39,902 bases of DNA, taken from Lichtheimia corymbifera B2541. Lineage: Eukaryota > Mucoromycota > Mucoromycetes > Mucorales > Lichtheimiaceae. Location of the stretch: assembly GCA_000697475.1 (NCBI GenBank), contig JNEU01001126.1, forward strand, positions 1 through 39,902. The letters are read 5' to 3'. Shown one piece after another: positions 1 to 11,579 of the stretch. Under the pieces are notes generated by a model. It saw only the letters and a program-made list of their open reading frames with translations. It searched no databases and had not been told where the DNA came from. Each line of letters starts with the position of its first letter. The first letter of the stretch is position 1. Both the position numbers and the translations under genes were made by a program.

Positions 1-1426
1 TAATAGCGTTTGGCGTATGCTGCTTGTAGTTGTGTAATAGACCAAGACTGTGTGGAATAAAGAGCACGATTCCCGTTGACAAAGCGAATGCCGGCTGCTG
101 CAATTAGTGTTGAGACCAACGATTGCTGTAGAAAAGAGTGGGTGGGTGTGTAGTGTCAAACAGAAAGCGTGATGTAATAGCGTCTGCACTCGCGTTGACT
201 TGTTGGTCAGCTGAATCGGGTTGGATCAAAGCAATTGTGGGCTCGGCATGGTGGTGACAAGCGGGTCAATTGTACGCAGCTTGTAGATCGGGTTGAACAT
301 GTCAAGTGGGACGAGTTGAAAAGCGTGATGGTGAAGAGAAAATAAGTTGGAAGCAGAAGAGCACTGGAAATTCGGAAGAGCTGGACGCTGTTGCCATGAC
401 CACATATAACATGCACCTCTTTGCTCATCATCTCAACCCTCCCTGGTGCAATAATGAAAGTTGTCCTTTCATATACACTAATTCTAATGCATGTCCCATC
501 ATTCGGGTTGAGATAGCTCTTATTTTACCCATTTACGTACATGGTCAGTACGCGTGATTACACATATTCATGTGACATGTTGAATGATCAAAAATGTTCC
601 CTTGATCACCAACAATATACTGATTCCATCCACGCATCGATCAAGTGTAGCCATGATGCTCTTTCTGAAGTGATGAAAAACGCACGCCTTATTGCATGTC
701 CTCATTTTACTCGTCATTTTCTTTCTCAACCTCATTAGTTGTGATAAGAAAAGTTATCCTTCTATGTCCTGGCAATCGAATTAGTGCATCCGTATTCAGA
801 TTAGACGACATCTGGATGAGATATCACCTATATCAGTCATTTACATACATAGCCAGCACGCATGATTACTCACCTTGATGGGACATTTTGAATGATGGAA
901 AATGTTCTCTTGATCATCAACAATATGTTGATTCCATCCATACATCGATTGAATGCAGCCATGCAAATCTTTCTGCAATGATGATAAAAGCACACCTTAT
1001 TGCATGTCCTCATTTTACTCGTCGTTTTCTTTCTCATCCTCACTAGTTGTAGTAATAAAAGCTATCCTGTTACGTCCGGCTATCCAATGAATGCACCTGT
1101 ATTTATGTTAGACGAGATCTAGATGACATATCGCTTATACCAGTCATTTACATGCAGAGCCCATATGCCTAATTGCTTATATTAAAGTCTCGCGTTGGGT
1201 GATGGAAAACATTCTCTTGATCACCAGCAATATGTTGATTCCATCTATGGATCGATTGCATGCAGCATCATGACGTTTTGGTTGTGATGGTTAAAGCGTC
1301 TCTTATTGCATGTCTTCGTTTTACATCTCTCATCCTCACTCGATGTAGTCCTCGTATGTTCCCACTATCCATTGAACGCACCACTATCAAGATCGGACAC
1401 AATCACGACGAGATCTCGGTCGTACC

Positions 1427-2520
1427 TCACAAAAACACACCCCTGATGGCCCATATTCTCTGCCAACGACACACCAACCCAGTGACCAAGCTGACAACCA
1501 TATCCACACACACGGCAAAATGTCTGCTGCTGCATAATACGAAAAGCAACCACCCCTTCTTGCCCTCTCGACCATGATCTATCAGCACAATCCCTTGCCT
1601 TATCACCATCAGCTCCTGATCCAAATCAGATATGCATAAAAAATAGCCGTCGTTCCAGAATGTATTGCCAATGATAAATCTGTACTATAGATAATCCACT
1701 ATCTTGCCATCCACAGAACCAAGTAGCACCTGCATCAGATGTATTAGCCATCTTGCATTAAGATACACACCCATTTCCACAGTTGGATTACCTGATCCTT
1801 TGTATGTGTATCTTGCTGTCCATCACTTTGAAAAACAAGCGATCCACCCATCAAGCTGTCTTGCTGTCTTGAATAAAGCAACGCCATCTACCACGCATGT
1901 GAATAAGAATTGAATCCTCTCCATCATCATGGTAAAACCGCTCACCTAGCTGTCCTGTGTCTTCCGATTCACATAGCCTGTTCCTTTGAAAAACGAGCGA
2001 TCCACCCATCACCAAGTCAAAGCCTTCGATTCATGTACAAAAGAACCACCCGATCTCCATCGTCATGATAAAAAGACACATCGTGTGTTATTGCATCCAG
2101 TCGTTATCCCTTGACAAATAAAAGCGTCAGCTCTTTCTGTTGTAGTATATCGTTTTCCTCCATCACCATGGCATCTGCCAACCACTTTACCTTGTTCATC
2201 CAGTATATCCATATCCAAAGCGCTTGACGTATGCTGCTTGTCGTTGTATAAAAGACCAAGCCTGTGCCCAATAAAGAGCACGATTCAAGACGGCAAACGC
2301 CTGACAAAACGAATGGAAGCTGCTGCAATTGGCGTTGAGAGTAATGAGCGTTGTAGAAACGAGCGAGTGGGTGTGTGGTGTCAAAGAAAAAGCATGTTGT
2401 AATAGTGTCTGGCCGGTCGTTTGACGTATACTCCTTGCTGCTTATATAAAAGACCAAGCCAGTGTCGAATAAAGAGCACGATTCAATACGGCCGACCGAA
2501 GACGAAGCTAATGACGACTG
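1427..2520 (-). pseudogene. Decayed coding relic in macro-repeat copy 1
   Basis: Minus-strand translation gives short coherent stretches that also occur in the second copy at 3850-4790, such as SDLDQELMV, DILDEQGK and SFICQG, but frames change and stops interrupt. Some stops may lie in introns: a GT..AG candidate with a conserved gatgcag acceptor removes part of the problem. The ~190 bp subrepeat corresponds to about 64 codons. The residue pattern, with many W, DG and DDG turns, suggests a repeat-built protein such as a beta-propeller. I do not recognise the family. Conservation of peptide segments between copies is the only evidence that this was once coding. Confidence 0.3.
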
Positions 2521-3849
2521 CTGCAATTAGTGTTGAGACCAACGATTGCTGTAGAAAAGAGCAAGTGGGTGTGTAGTGTCAAATAAAAAGCGTGTTGTAA
2601 TAGCGTTTGGCGTATGCTGCTTGTAGTTGTGTAATAGACCAAGACTGTGTGGAATAAAGAGCACGATTCCCGTTGACAAAGCGAATGCCGGCTGCTGCAA
2701 TTAGTGTTGAGACCAACGATTGCTGTAGAAAAGAGTGGGTGGGTGTGTGGTGCCAAACAAAGAGCGTGTTGTAATAGCGTCTGCATTCGCGTTGACTTGT
2801 TGGTCAGTTGAATCGGGTCAGTTCAAAGCAATCGTGGGCTTGGAATGGTAGACAGAAGCGGGTCAATTGCACGTCGCTTGTAGATCGCATTGAACATGGA
2901 TAAAATGGGACAAGTTGAAGAGCGTAGTGGTGAAGAGAAAAATAACCTGGAAGCAGAAGAGCAGTGGAAATTCGGAAGAGCTGGACACTGTTGGCATGGC
3001 GACATATAACATGCACCTCTTTCTTCATCATCTCACTCCTTCCCAGTGCAATAATGAAAGTTATCCTGTTATACACGCTTTATTGAAAACACGATTCAGC
3101 ATTCAGATTAGATGAGATCCGGATGAGATAGCGCTTATACTACTCGTTTACATACATAACCAGTGTGCATGATTGTTCACCTTGATGTGACATGTTGGGT
3201 GATAGAAATCGTCCTCTTGATCACCAGTAACATGCTGATTCCATCCATGGATCGATTGAATACAACCATAAAGATTTTTCTTCAGTGATGATAAAAGCAT
3301 ACCTTATTGCATGTCCTGATTTTACTCGTCGTTTTCTTTCTCATCCTCACTAGTTGTAGTAAGAAAGTTATCCTGATACGTCCCGGGTATCCGATGAACG
3401 CGCCCGTATTCAGATTAGACGAGATCCGGATGAGATAGCGCTTATACTAGTCATTTGCATACATAGCCGGTATGCATGAGTGCTCGCCTTAATGTCACGT
3501 TTTGAATGATAGAGGACATCCTCTTAATCACCAACAATATGATGATCCCATCTATGGATCGATTGCATGCAGCATGCTAATGTTTTGGTTGTGATGGTTG
3601 AAGCGTCTCTTATTGCATGGTTTCGTTTTACCCCTTTCATCTTCACTCGTTGTAGTACTCGTATGTTTCCTCTATCCCATGAACGCATGAGTATCAAGAT
3701 TGAATACAATCACGACGAGATCTCAGTTGTAGCACACAAAACACACATGCATGATAGCCCATATTCTCTGCGAACGATACACCAACCCAGTAAATGAACT
3801 AACAACCATATCCACACACGGCAAAATGCCTGCTGCTGTATATCCCAAA

Positions 3850-4795
3850 AAGCAATCATCCCTTCCAGCCCTCTCATCCGTGATCCATCAGCACAATCTC
3901 TTGCCCCACCACCATCAGCTCTTGATCCAAATCAGATATGCATAAAAGACAGCTGTCGTCACGGAATGTATTGCCAATGATAAATCCGTACTATAGATAA
4001 TCCACTATCTTGTCATTCACAGAACCAAGTGGCACCTGCATCAGATGAATTAGCCATCATGCACTGAGATGCACACCGATTTCCATAGTTGGATTACCTG
4101 ATCCTACTATGTGTATCTTGCTGTCCATCCCTTTGAAAAACAAGCGATCTACTCATCAAGTCACCTTGTTGTCTGGAATAAAGCAGTACCATCTACCACG
4201 CATGTGAATAAGAATTGAATCCTTTCCATCATCATGATAAAAAACTCACTTTGTTGTCCTGTGTCATCAGATTAACATAGCCTGTTCCTTTGAAAAACGT
4301 GCGTTCCACCCATCCCAGGGATAAATTGAGTCATCTTGCTGTCTTGTATAAAGTAATGCCATCCACCAAGTATTATCCTGTATCGATGTGAAATAAGAAT
4401 CGGATCCATTCCGTCATCATGATAAAAAGACTCACCTTGTTGTCCTGTGTCATCCGATTTACACCGTCTGTTCCTTTGAAAAACAAGCGATCCATCCATC
4501 ACCAAGTCAAAGCCTTCGATCCATTTAGAAAAGAACCGCCCGATCTCCATCTTCATGATAAAAAGACACGCCTGCATCCAATCCTTTGCCTTGACAAATA
4601 AAAGAGTGAGCCTTTGCTATGGTTGTATATCCATTCCATCCATCACCATGGTGCCTGCCAAACAATTTACCTTGTTCGTGCAGTATATCGATAGCCAGAG
4701 AACCCGTTTGACGTATGCTGCTTGTAGTTGTATAATAGACCAATCCTGTGTCGAATAAAGAGCACGATTCAAGACGGCGAAAAGAAGACAAAGCT
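3850..4795 (-). pseudogene. Decayed coding relic in macro-repeat copy 2
   Basis: This is the counterpart of the minus-strand relic in copy 1. Readable stretches include a run containing GWHYFIQDSKM, a run containing SFYHDDGMDPILI, and the shared SDLDQELMV segment. Two adjacent ~180 bp subunits each end a readable stretch at GQQG, where a gtgagt donor-like site follows. Several in-frame stops and frame changes are present, so no intact protein can be given. The family is not recognised. Confidence 0.3.
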
Positions 4796-5619
4796 AATGA
4801 CGGTTGCTGCAGTTGGCATTGAGAACAATGAGCGTTGTAGAAAAGAGTGGGTGGGTGGTGTCAACAGAGCGTGCTGTAATAGCGTCTGCTCTCGCCATGG
4901 CCTTGCGTTTGGCGTATACTTCTTGTTGGTTGTATAATAATCCCAGTCTGTGTCGAATAAAGAGCACGATTCCAGAAGACGAAGCTAATGACAGCTGCTG
5001 CAGTTGGCATTGAGACCAACGAGAGTTGTAGGAAAGAGCAAGTGGGTGTGTGGTGGCAAACAAAGGGTGTGCTGTAATAGTGTCTGCACTCGCCATGGAC
5101 TTGGTGGTCAGTTGAATCGGACTGGATCAAAGCAATCCTCGGCTTGCCATGGTAGTGAGAAGCGGGTCAATTGCACGCAGCTTGTAGATCGGGTTGAACA
5201 TGGTAAAGCTGAACATGTTGAGAGGCGTAAAGGATAAAAGAAAAAAAGATGCAAGCGGAAGAGGAGCGAAAATTGAGAGGCGTTTGACAGGGTTACCATG
5301 ACGACACACACTTGCAGCATACCACGTGCATCTCGGTGCTCATCTCAACCTGATCTCGAGTGCTGTTACATGTTGTCTATCAAATAAAACCGTCAGCGTT
5401 CATTTTGGACGCAATCTCGATTGCATGATTTATATACCTACAGAGCCATCACAGCCGTTTGCTCATGTTAATGTCGCGTATTGCATGATCAAAAGCGTGC
5501 ATTTGAAATACAATCAGTGTGATGAATCTACCCAGGTGTCGATGGTATGTAATAATGATGATGTTTTCAAGGAATAGGAACGAGAAAGAGAAAGAAAACG
5601 TGTTGTAAAAGCCGATGTC

Positions 5620-5730
5620 CCATACAGAATTCTGAATGTGCGTCGGGCGACTATAGGCACTCAGAATTCTGACGATTATACTATAGACGCGCGACTATAA
5701 AAACCTTATTTTAAGCCCGCGACTATAGAC
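5620..5730. repeat. Cluster of CGACTATA motifs and duplicated GAATTC palindromes
   Basis: Within 110 bases the palindrome cagaattctg occurs twice (5625-5634, 5662-5671) and the octamer cgactata three times (5648-5655, 5692-5699, 5720-5727), with a related actatag between them. The block interrupts the macro-repeat near its end, so it may be a small insertion or the scar of one. Function unknown. Confidence 0.6.
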
Positions 5731-5899
5731 AATCTATATATTAGTTGTGGGATTGGCGTGGTGTAGAGCAGCAGTTCAATTGCACACAACTTGTCGATCG
5801 GGTTGGACATGTCAAGTTGGACGCGTTGAGAAGCGTAATGGAGGAGAGAGAAAATAAGCTGCAAGTGGAAGAGTATGGAATTTATGCCGATTGACACTC

Positions 5900-7590
5900 A
5901 GAGGGTGATTATACATGAAAGCTGCTGAATTTATAGTGGAATATCACTTCACTTTTCCTCCTTACTCCCCCACGAAAACAGGAACAAAACTGGGTTTTTT
6001 TTACCCCTGAAAACAATATAAAAACAAACAGGCTATCTATTATTAGGGATTGTCTTTAATATCAAACAAGGTCATGTACACTTCACCGATAGTTTTAACT
6101 TTCCTTAAATTGATTGCATTAACACGATCACTCCATCTTCTATTGGAAAGCGGCCACAAATCATCCAGCTCAGATAAGAGACAGAGCCAAGTAGTTAGCA
6201 GTGTGATTCAATGTTAATACAAGTACCCCGTATCACGTACCATTCTTATGACGGGAACACTGACCTCGCATAATTATTATGCTCGTGACTCCACGTAAGT
6301 CACTCAGAGTGATTGTGTTGGTTTGTGGTAGGTCCAGAGTGTCTGTTTCCGCCATAAAATGTATATCTCCCACAGGTAGAGCCATCTCCTGCCAAGTCCA
6401 TACACATTGCCACCATTGACTTTGGAAAAATGTGTGCAAGAGTTCGATCAATTGGGAAGCGTTGGTTTGATAGAGCCGCCCAAGTGAAAACTTGATCAAC
6501 ATTTAGGACCTTTGTGCTTGCAAGGTACAAAGTGTTAACCAAGGGGCTTGCATCTCAAACTTAGGATGAGGTACCCGCGTTCCGAGTTTATTGGCGTCAC
6601 AATACATTGCAATACTATTATAAAACACCACTCACTAATCGCTATGCACAATACGTTTGGCAACGTTGACCAAGGAATAATAAGCCTTGATGACATAACT
6701 GTGTCAACAAGAAGGCGTGCTCCCCTGTACACGACAGTACAGTATTACTGATCCCTGTCGTGTCCATGAATAATCACGTGTACCCATCATCCAGACTCAG
6801 CTCGTGTATGGTTATATCGTAGGATACTATCCAATATTAGTTCCTGGTTCTTTCTCTAGAATAAAAACACTACACCGAGTATCACTTACTCCACCACCGC
6901 CTACTACTACACACAATCTACCATACACACCTCAATCCCAATTCCAATATTCGTTATTCATGCTATTTCTCTCAATCTAACAACGCTGCAATCATATGAA
7001 ACCTTGTGGTCCGGCCATTTATGTAATCAATTCATTGTTTATGAAAATACGTAATAGTCATCTTGCACAACAAATACGTGATCCACGTTATGAAACATGC
7101 GCTGATGAGATGCAGTATGCTGCAAACATTTTAATATGGGGATCCCACAAGAATATATATAAACAAGAAAAATGCTGAAAGATACAATGTTTCTAATGTA
7201 TGTCACTGTGTCCTTTTTCACTGTCGGATCATGGTCGACGTCCATCATAAGGCCGATAAATGTAATCGTAGAAGGCGCAGTTCACATCATCCATGATATA
7301 TCGTATTAGCGTGGTTGGCAGTCACCATAAGGCAAAGGTAGTCGTAACCCATCATCAAAGACCATCTCATCCAATCCAGCAGTGGTTCCTGAGCCATCGC
7401 AATGTGATCGTAGCAGTCAATAATGATCCTTGAATCCCAACACGTTGTAGCCATTGATGGTGATCATAAATATAACATCATGCATTACTTGTCGATCCGA
7501 TTTTGATATGTTGTGTTCGTAATGGGGTGGGCTTCATATCACCATTATAGGATCCGCATCACATCCAAATGCATTAGCCTAGCTAGAAGA
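5900..7590. other. Intergenic stretch, possible F-box/LRR fragment
   Basis: No intact gene seen. On the minus strand between about 6540 and 6230 two overlapping frames read in a style like the LRR part of the F-box locus downstream (for example TITLSDLRGVTSIIIMR), but they are short and switch frame. The remainder is AT-rich with no recognisable element. It may be decayed distal sequence of the F-box locus or a separate fragment. Confidence 0.3.
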
Positions 7591-7825
7591 GTATGTTAAT
7601 GAAATCTTTTTTTTTCCAATGTGAGATCAAGTCCTCTTTTTACCTTTTTAAACGAGACACGATAAAGGGTTCCTTTGCAGCGGTTTCCCATCATGCGTGC
7701 TGTTGCATAACGATTCGTGATAGTGTCGAGACGTTGCTTCATGTGATGGATGTAAACTTGCGAAACCAGAAACATGACCCTCATCCTGATGATGAGGATG
7801 GAATGAGGATGATAAATCCACAGAA

Positions 7826-9353
7826 TTATAGGATGGAATGTTGACCGTTCTGAATGCCATTCAGGTTCTCCGCGTCGTACATGTGCATTGACAAGCACTC
7901 TGTTCGTGGTAAGGATCCTAGTAGGTCTGGCATCTGGACACCGACATGGAAATTCTTAGGAGACACCAACGTTTGCAAGAGATAATCGTAGATGGGAAGG
8001 TAAATGCTGATATCGACCGTTGAATTGTAGCAGAAAAAGATGGATTGGCAACTGTGGCTATTACGCATGATGGATGTAATGATGTCCAGCATATCCACAT
8101 CCAAAGTGGCAACGACCACAAAGTTAACATTGGGTGATTGGAAGTCGTTGTTGTTGATGCTAGTGCCACCACCTGATTTGTTGTTGATTCCTTTGTACGT
8201 GATATGCTGCATGTATAATTCCTCATTCCGATAATCGTTGTAAGCAATAAGCTTGAGCTTTGGACAATTGTCTTAGGTCATCGATAAAGCACTGGTGTCC
8301 AAGCATGAGTTCACTGAAAATATCTCGAGTGCTGGTAGTCGTCGTGTCATCGCTTTCAAATCATCCGATTCAAACCCGCGTTCTTCGGTCCAAATCCTCA
8401 GCTCCTTCAATTGGGGATAACTCCCAGATGCAGTGGTGAGGTCACTGTTGATATCGTGGCATGTCAATGAAACAAGGTGTTGAAATGTGTCGAGAACGTC
8501 TCCAAGCGAATAATTCAAATTCTCCATCTTCATATCCAAATGCGTCACAGTCGATTGCACCGATGTCAAGAATAAAAGCGTAGTCGCTGTATCAGCAACC
8601 CCAGGGTATATTCTAGTTTCGTACATGTAAATGAGAGGATGATTCAATAATTGGGAAATAACTTACTCAGGCAAGTTCAGACACGTAATGATGGAAATTG
8701 GTATTGTTGTAATAACTTGTAGGCTGAAGTCGCTTCATATTTAATCGCAATGCACCAGCATAGGGTGTTGTATGCTTCAAGGTGTATCCATTACTGTCAA
8801 CCAAATCCTTGCCTAGCTCACTGACAAGATGTAAACGTCGTATGGATTGCAAGATCTTGTTCACGCCATAAATGAGATGTTGAGAGATACTGGCATAGGT
8901 GGTCCATTCGGATTCTTGTATCATCCGTAAAGAGCGTATCTACAATGAGCTCGACGATATCCAAGAAAGCTCCTTTATAAAGTCGACGCATACGAAATTG
9001 TTGTGCTTTACTGTCATGGATCGCTTATAAACCAGCTGCTGGTAGTAGTTGTCGGATGAAGGCATAACTGAAAGTCGTCGATCACACATAGCAATGCACG
9101 CTCGATATCATCCTTGTAGCTGATGCACGTGACCTGCACACAGGCACCCCATCCCTGAAGAAGGTGCTATCGTTTGCATAGTTGTCGTGTCATTCAATGC
9201 TGCTTCGAACTTGGCACTTGATGCTAATGCTGTGGCTCGATCGTTGAGAAGGACAAAGCGTCGTTGGGTAGATTCTGCAGGCCGCCGTGTTGCATCGCTG
9301 ATCGTCTCGGTTGCATGGTGCCTTTGAATGGCAATCGGTTGTGGTTCGTGCAT
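7826..9353 (-). pseudogene. Degenerate F-box / TPR-like / LRR protein gene
   Basis: Reading from an ATG at 9353, the first ~80 codons give a TPR-like helix pair (RFVLLNDRATALASSAKFEA, then MQTIAPSSGMG..LCAGHV) of the kind that precedes the F-box in Mucorales proteins. A TGA interrupts at 9108-9110. An F-box follows in two frames: VDFIKEL, a shift of one base near 8960, then LDIVELIVDTLF and a CQYLSTSHLWRE end, and a second shift near 8855 back to ILQSIRRLHLVSELGKDL. LRR-like sequence continues from about 8647 (SVQSTVTHLDM, PQLKELRIW, LPALEIFSVNS) with an in-frame TAA at 8273-8275 and a last open part to 7826. Intact members would be SCF substrate adaptors. Multiple frameshifts and stops make this a pseudogene unless sequencing errors are involved. 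Further decayed sequence may extend below 7826. Confidence 0.7.
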
Positions 9354-9419
9354 AACAAAAGAGTGAAGAAGAGGTAAGTGAAGAATCAAGTGTGGCGTAC
9401 AACAACTATATACACACAT

Positions 9420-9990
9420 ACAGACTTATGCCAAGTGGAAGCGGAAAGAGAGATGATGGAGCCTTATCTGTGCATGGACTCTATATACATCCCCGCCTCT
9501 GTGTCGTACGCACCTGTTATCAAGATTGCATGTTACTTGTCGAGGCGTCTTCATCATCACTTTGTCGTACGGTGTTGCATAGCAACAACTCCTTTGAATA
9601 CTGGATTTCATTCAGAGTTTCACAAAGCATCAGCCCAAACTTGTGCAATCGAATGAAGCATAATTCGGCTTTATATAGACGTAACGTTGAATATATAAAT
9701 CATACATGGGAACAATCCTACTTGAACAATGACACAATGTTTGCACATTCATCCTGTCATCATCAACGCCCTGTTGCAGGTTGACCTTACAATCTCGTGG
9801 TATTCATGTTTACAGGAAGCCTTCAAGTCTTTGCCATCCATATTTACAATAAAAACATTATTTCTATAATAACCTGCCCCTGAGAACTTGAACGAGAACA
9901 TCCTGTGCCAAAGTTTTAAGATCATGGATGTTTTTCTTATACTGTATGCCATGTTCGCTCATATGTAGTCTCTATACCACATTACACAAT
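9420..9990. other. Intergenic stretch without recognised gene
   Basis: Short open frames exist on both strands (for example 9392-9784 plus and 9749-9952 minus), but none shows a family pattern or start context I trust. It probably includes the promoter side of the broken F-box gene. Confidence 0.4.
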
Positions 9991-10015
9991 CCCGGTTTAC
10001 AATCAACCATGGGGT

Positions 10016-10470
10016 CTTTATGAGAACAAAGTTGATCAGTGTATCCTAGCCCATCTTCTGAGCAAGTTTCAAGGTTGAGATGGCCAATCTCAAGGTCATA
10101 TGCCGTTCGTCCTGTTTATGTTCCCTTCTGTTCATCGTCTCTCCCACATTTAGACAATTCCCATTTTAAATTTCCATAATGAAGCATGCGGTTTATAAAT
10201 GAATGGAGTTGATCAGCATGTCCCAGAGAACCTTCTGACCAAGTTTCAAGTTAAAAGTGGGCAATCCAAAGGTAATACATACTAAATGACATTTCAATAA
10301 ATCCGGCGCGTACCCAATTTCCGTCCGTTATAGTAAACCCCACACTATACCCTCCCATTCAAAATTTTCAAATGAAGCATGACTTCTTTATTAATACAAA
10401 GTTGGTCAGCATGACCAAGAGCATCTTGTGTAAAAGTTTCAGGTTCGAGATAGGCAATCTCAAGGTCAAG
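10016..10470 (+). repeat. Three diverged ~185 bp tandem repeats
   Basis: Three copies begin near 10016, 10192 and 10388. Shared features are tttat...acaaagttg.tcag near the start and caagtttcaagg...gagat.ggcaatctcaagg near the end; copies 2 and 3 are also preceded by aatgaagcatg. The end of copy 1 can fold: ttgagat and atctcaa (10075-10093) pair around a 5-base loop, and copy 3 keeps a shorter stem near 10446-10464. The layout resembles the repeats at 38.9-39.5 kb beside the retroelement ORF, so these may be degraded relatives of the same element. Confidence 0.7.
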
Positions 10471-10499
10471 GATTGCTTTCAGTGAGTGTGCATGGATGT

Positions 10500-11000
10500 C
10501 TGACAGTGCCTGATTTATTTAATTTCCAACTTCTATTGCCCATTCAAGTACAGCTTCCTGCGAACTATTGCCCTGCTTCAACCCATCATGTCAATGCTGC
10601 AACTGTCTTGATCCGATTGTCTTTGACTGAATGGCAAGCTCATGGCGCGCACACCCACTACAACACCCGCGTTTCTTGACACACCACGTTCTCTTGTACA
10701 CCTCCTCTACCACAACCAATCGTAACAACATTCATTCCAGCAGTTGCTGCTAGCGAGATCTCTCCTCCATTGACTCCAACGGTGTTCTTTACTTGCAGCA
10801 ACCTGCCTTACAGCCTTCTTCAAGTGCACAGCAGGTAGCCATTATATAGAAGCAGCTTTATTTATGTGTATCTACTTGCTTCAATACATACGCCTTTTGG
10901 ATATCGATATGGATATTGGTTTGGTGCATGGGAGGGAAGGATTTGGATTACACAACGTGTAGAAAGATAGTATGTTGGTTGTCAACTTGGATTGTGCTTG
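10500..11000 (+). pseudogene. Decayed paralogue of the 37.4-38.2 kb locus
   Basis: DNA from about 10518 to 10930 aligns by eye with 37430-37860. Shared landmarks are tgcgaac.attgccctgcttcaac, cttgatcc.attgtctttgactgaatggcaa, attccagcagttgct and gcagctttattta.gtgta. Peptide conservation between the copies includes LSLTEWQ.HG and a Y[IV]E.ALF.C..LLQYIRLL pattern. This copy has stops in all frames within the shared part and lacks the long tail reading frame of the other copy. Function is unknown; hydrophobic stretches suggest a membrane protein ancestor. Confidence 0.5.
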
Positions 11001-11579
11001 AAACTGTTATCCTGAACGATTGGTGCATCCATTTATCGTACTTCGCAGGCGTTACCATGGCGGCAACAATCATCATCCTTTATGCAACCTGTCTGCCATG
11101 TACAACAATTATAATCCACGCCATGGATATAATCTCTACCCCAAATCAAGTATCATACATTCACCTTTGCAAAGTGTGCACCCAAAGGACAGAAACTTTC
11201 CAAATCATGTGGGGATTAAAGGCCAATCATTTCAAAGTTTCTAGAGTGTAAGCGATCTTCCTTCTTCATTGAATTGGACCTCTTAGTGTGTGGGTTGTAT
11301 TATATAAAGCAAGTTATGGTATGGTGGGTGAATGTAGGATCGTAGAAGCATACTCCACTAGATAGTCGGTGTTTGTGCAAAAAAGGGAGGTAGCGCAGCT
11401 ACTGTTGCTCAGCATTGCATACAAGGTGGCACTACATACATAGCAGCGTCATTCTCGCCTCGCAGTATAAAAGTCAAGCACATAATTATGATGTCAATGT
11501 CAAGCACAGAAAGGCTATTTATTTCATACAGTACACATAACGTGGCAAAGTCGAATACAAGAAATGACCAACGTGCTGA
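11000..11579. other. Intergenic, contains thioredoxin 3' flank
   Basis: No gene recognised. The part next to 11579 is the 3' untranslated side of the thioredoxin gene. A short plus-strand frame at 10916-11251 has no family signal. Confidence 0.4.
11518..11523 (-). terminator. Poly(A) signal AATAAA of the thioredoxin gene
   Basis: On the minus strand AATAAA lies about 57 bases past the stop codon, a normal distance for a fungal polyadenylation signal. Confidence 0.5.

Larger units (their letters stand above)
1..5900. repeat. Nested macro-repeat array (2.2-2.6 kb unit, about 2.5 copies)
   Basis: Position 1 onward matches 2598 onward; the first ~120 bases look identical and the rest is diverged but collinear to about 2300 and 4780. 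A third, shortened copy runs from about 5083, and a fragment of the same module recurs at about 5740-5870. Inside each unit are smaller repeats: an ~190 bp module around the sequence cgaataaagagcacgattc (near 50, 2265, 2457, 2645, 4750, 4953), an ~310 bp module built on cttgatcaccaacaatatg (near 600, 910, 1215, 3215, 3525), and an ~180 bp module around cctttgaaaaacaagcgatcc (near 1985, 4285, 4470). I saw no intact long reading frame. The structure fits repeated local duplication of an old gene region. Confidence 0.85.

Noticed and set aside
8655..8720. Intron GTAAGT..CTAG near 8600-8660 in the F-box locus
   Set aside because: Splicing it does not restore the reading frame between the flanking LRR segments.
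10440..10465. B-box-like ggttcgagat in the third 185 bp repeat
   Set aside because: The other two copies do not keep it and no A-box is present, so a Pol III promoter is not supported.
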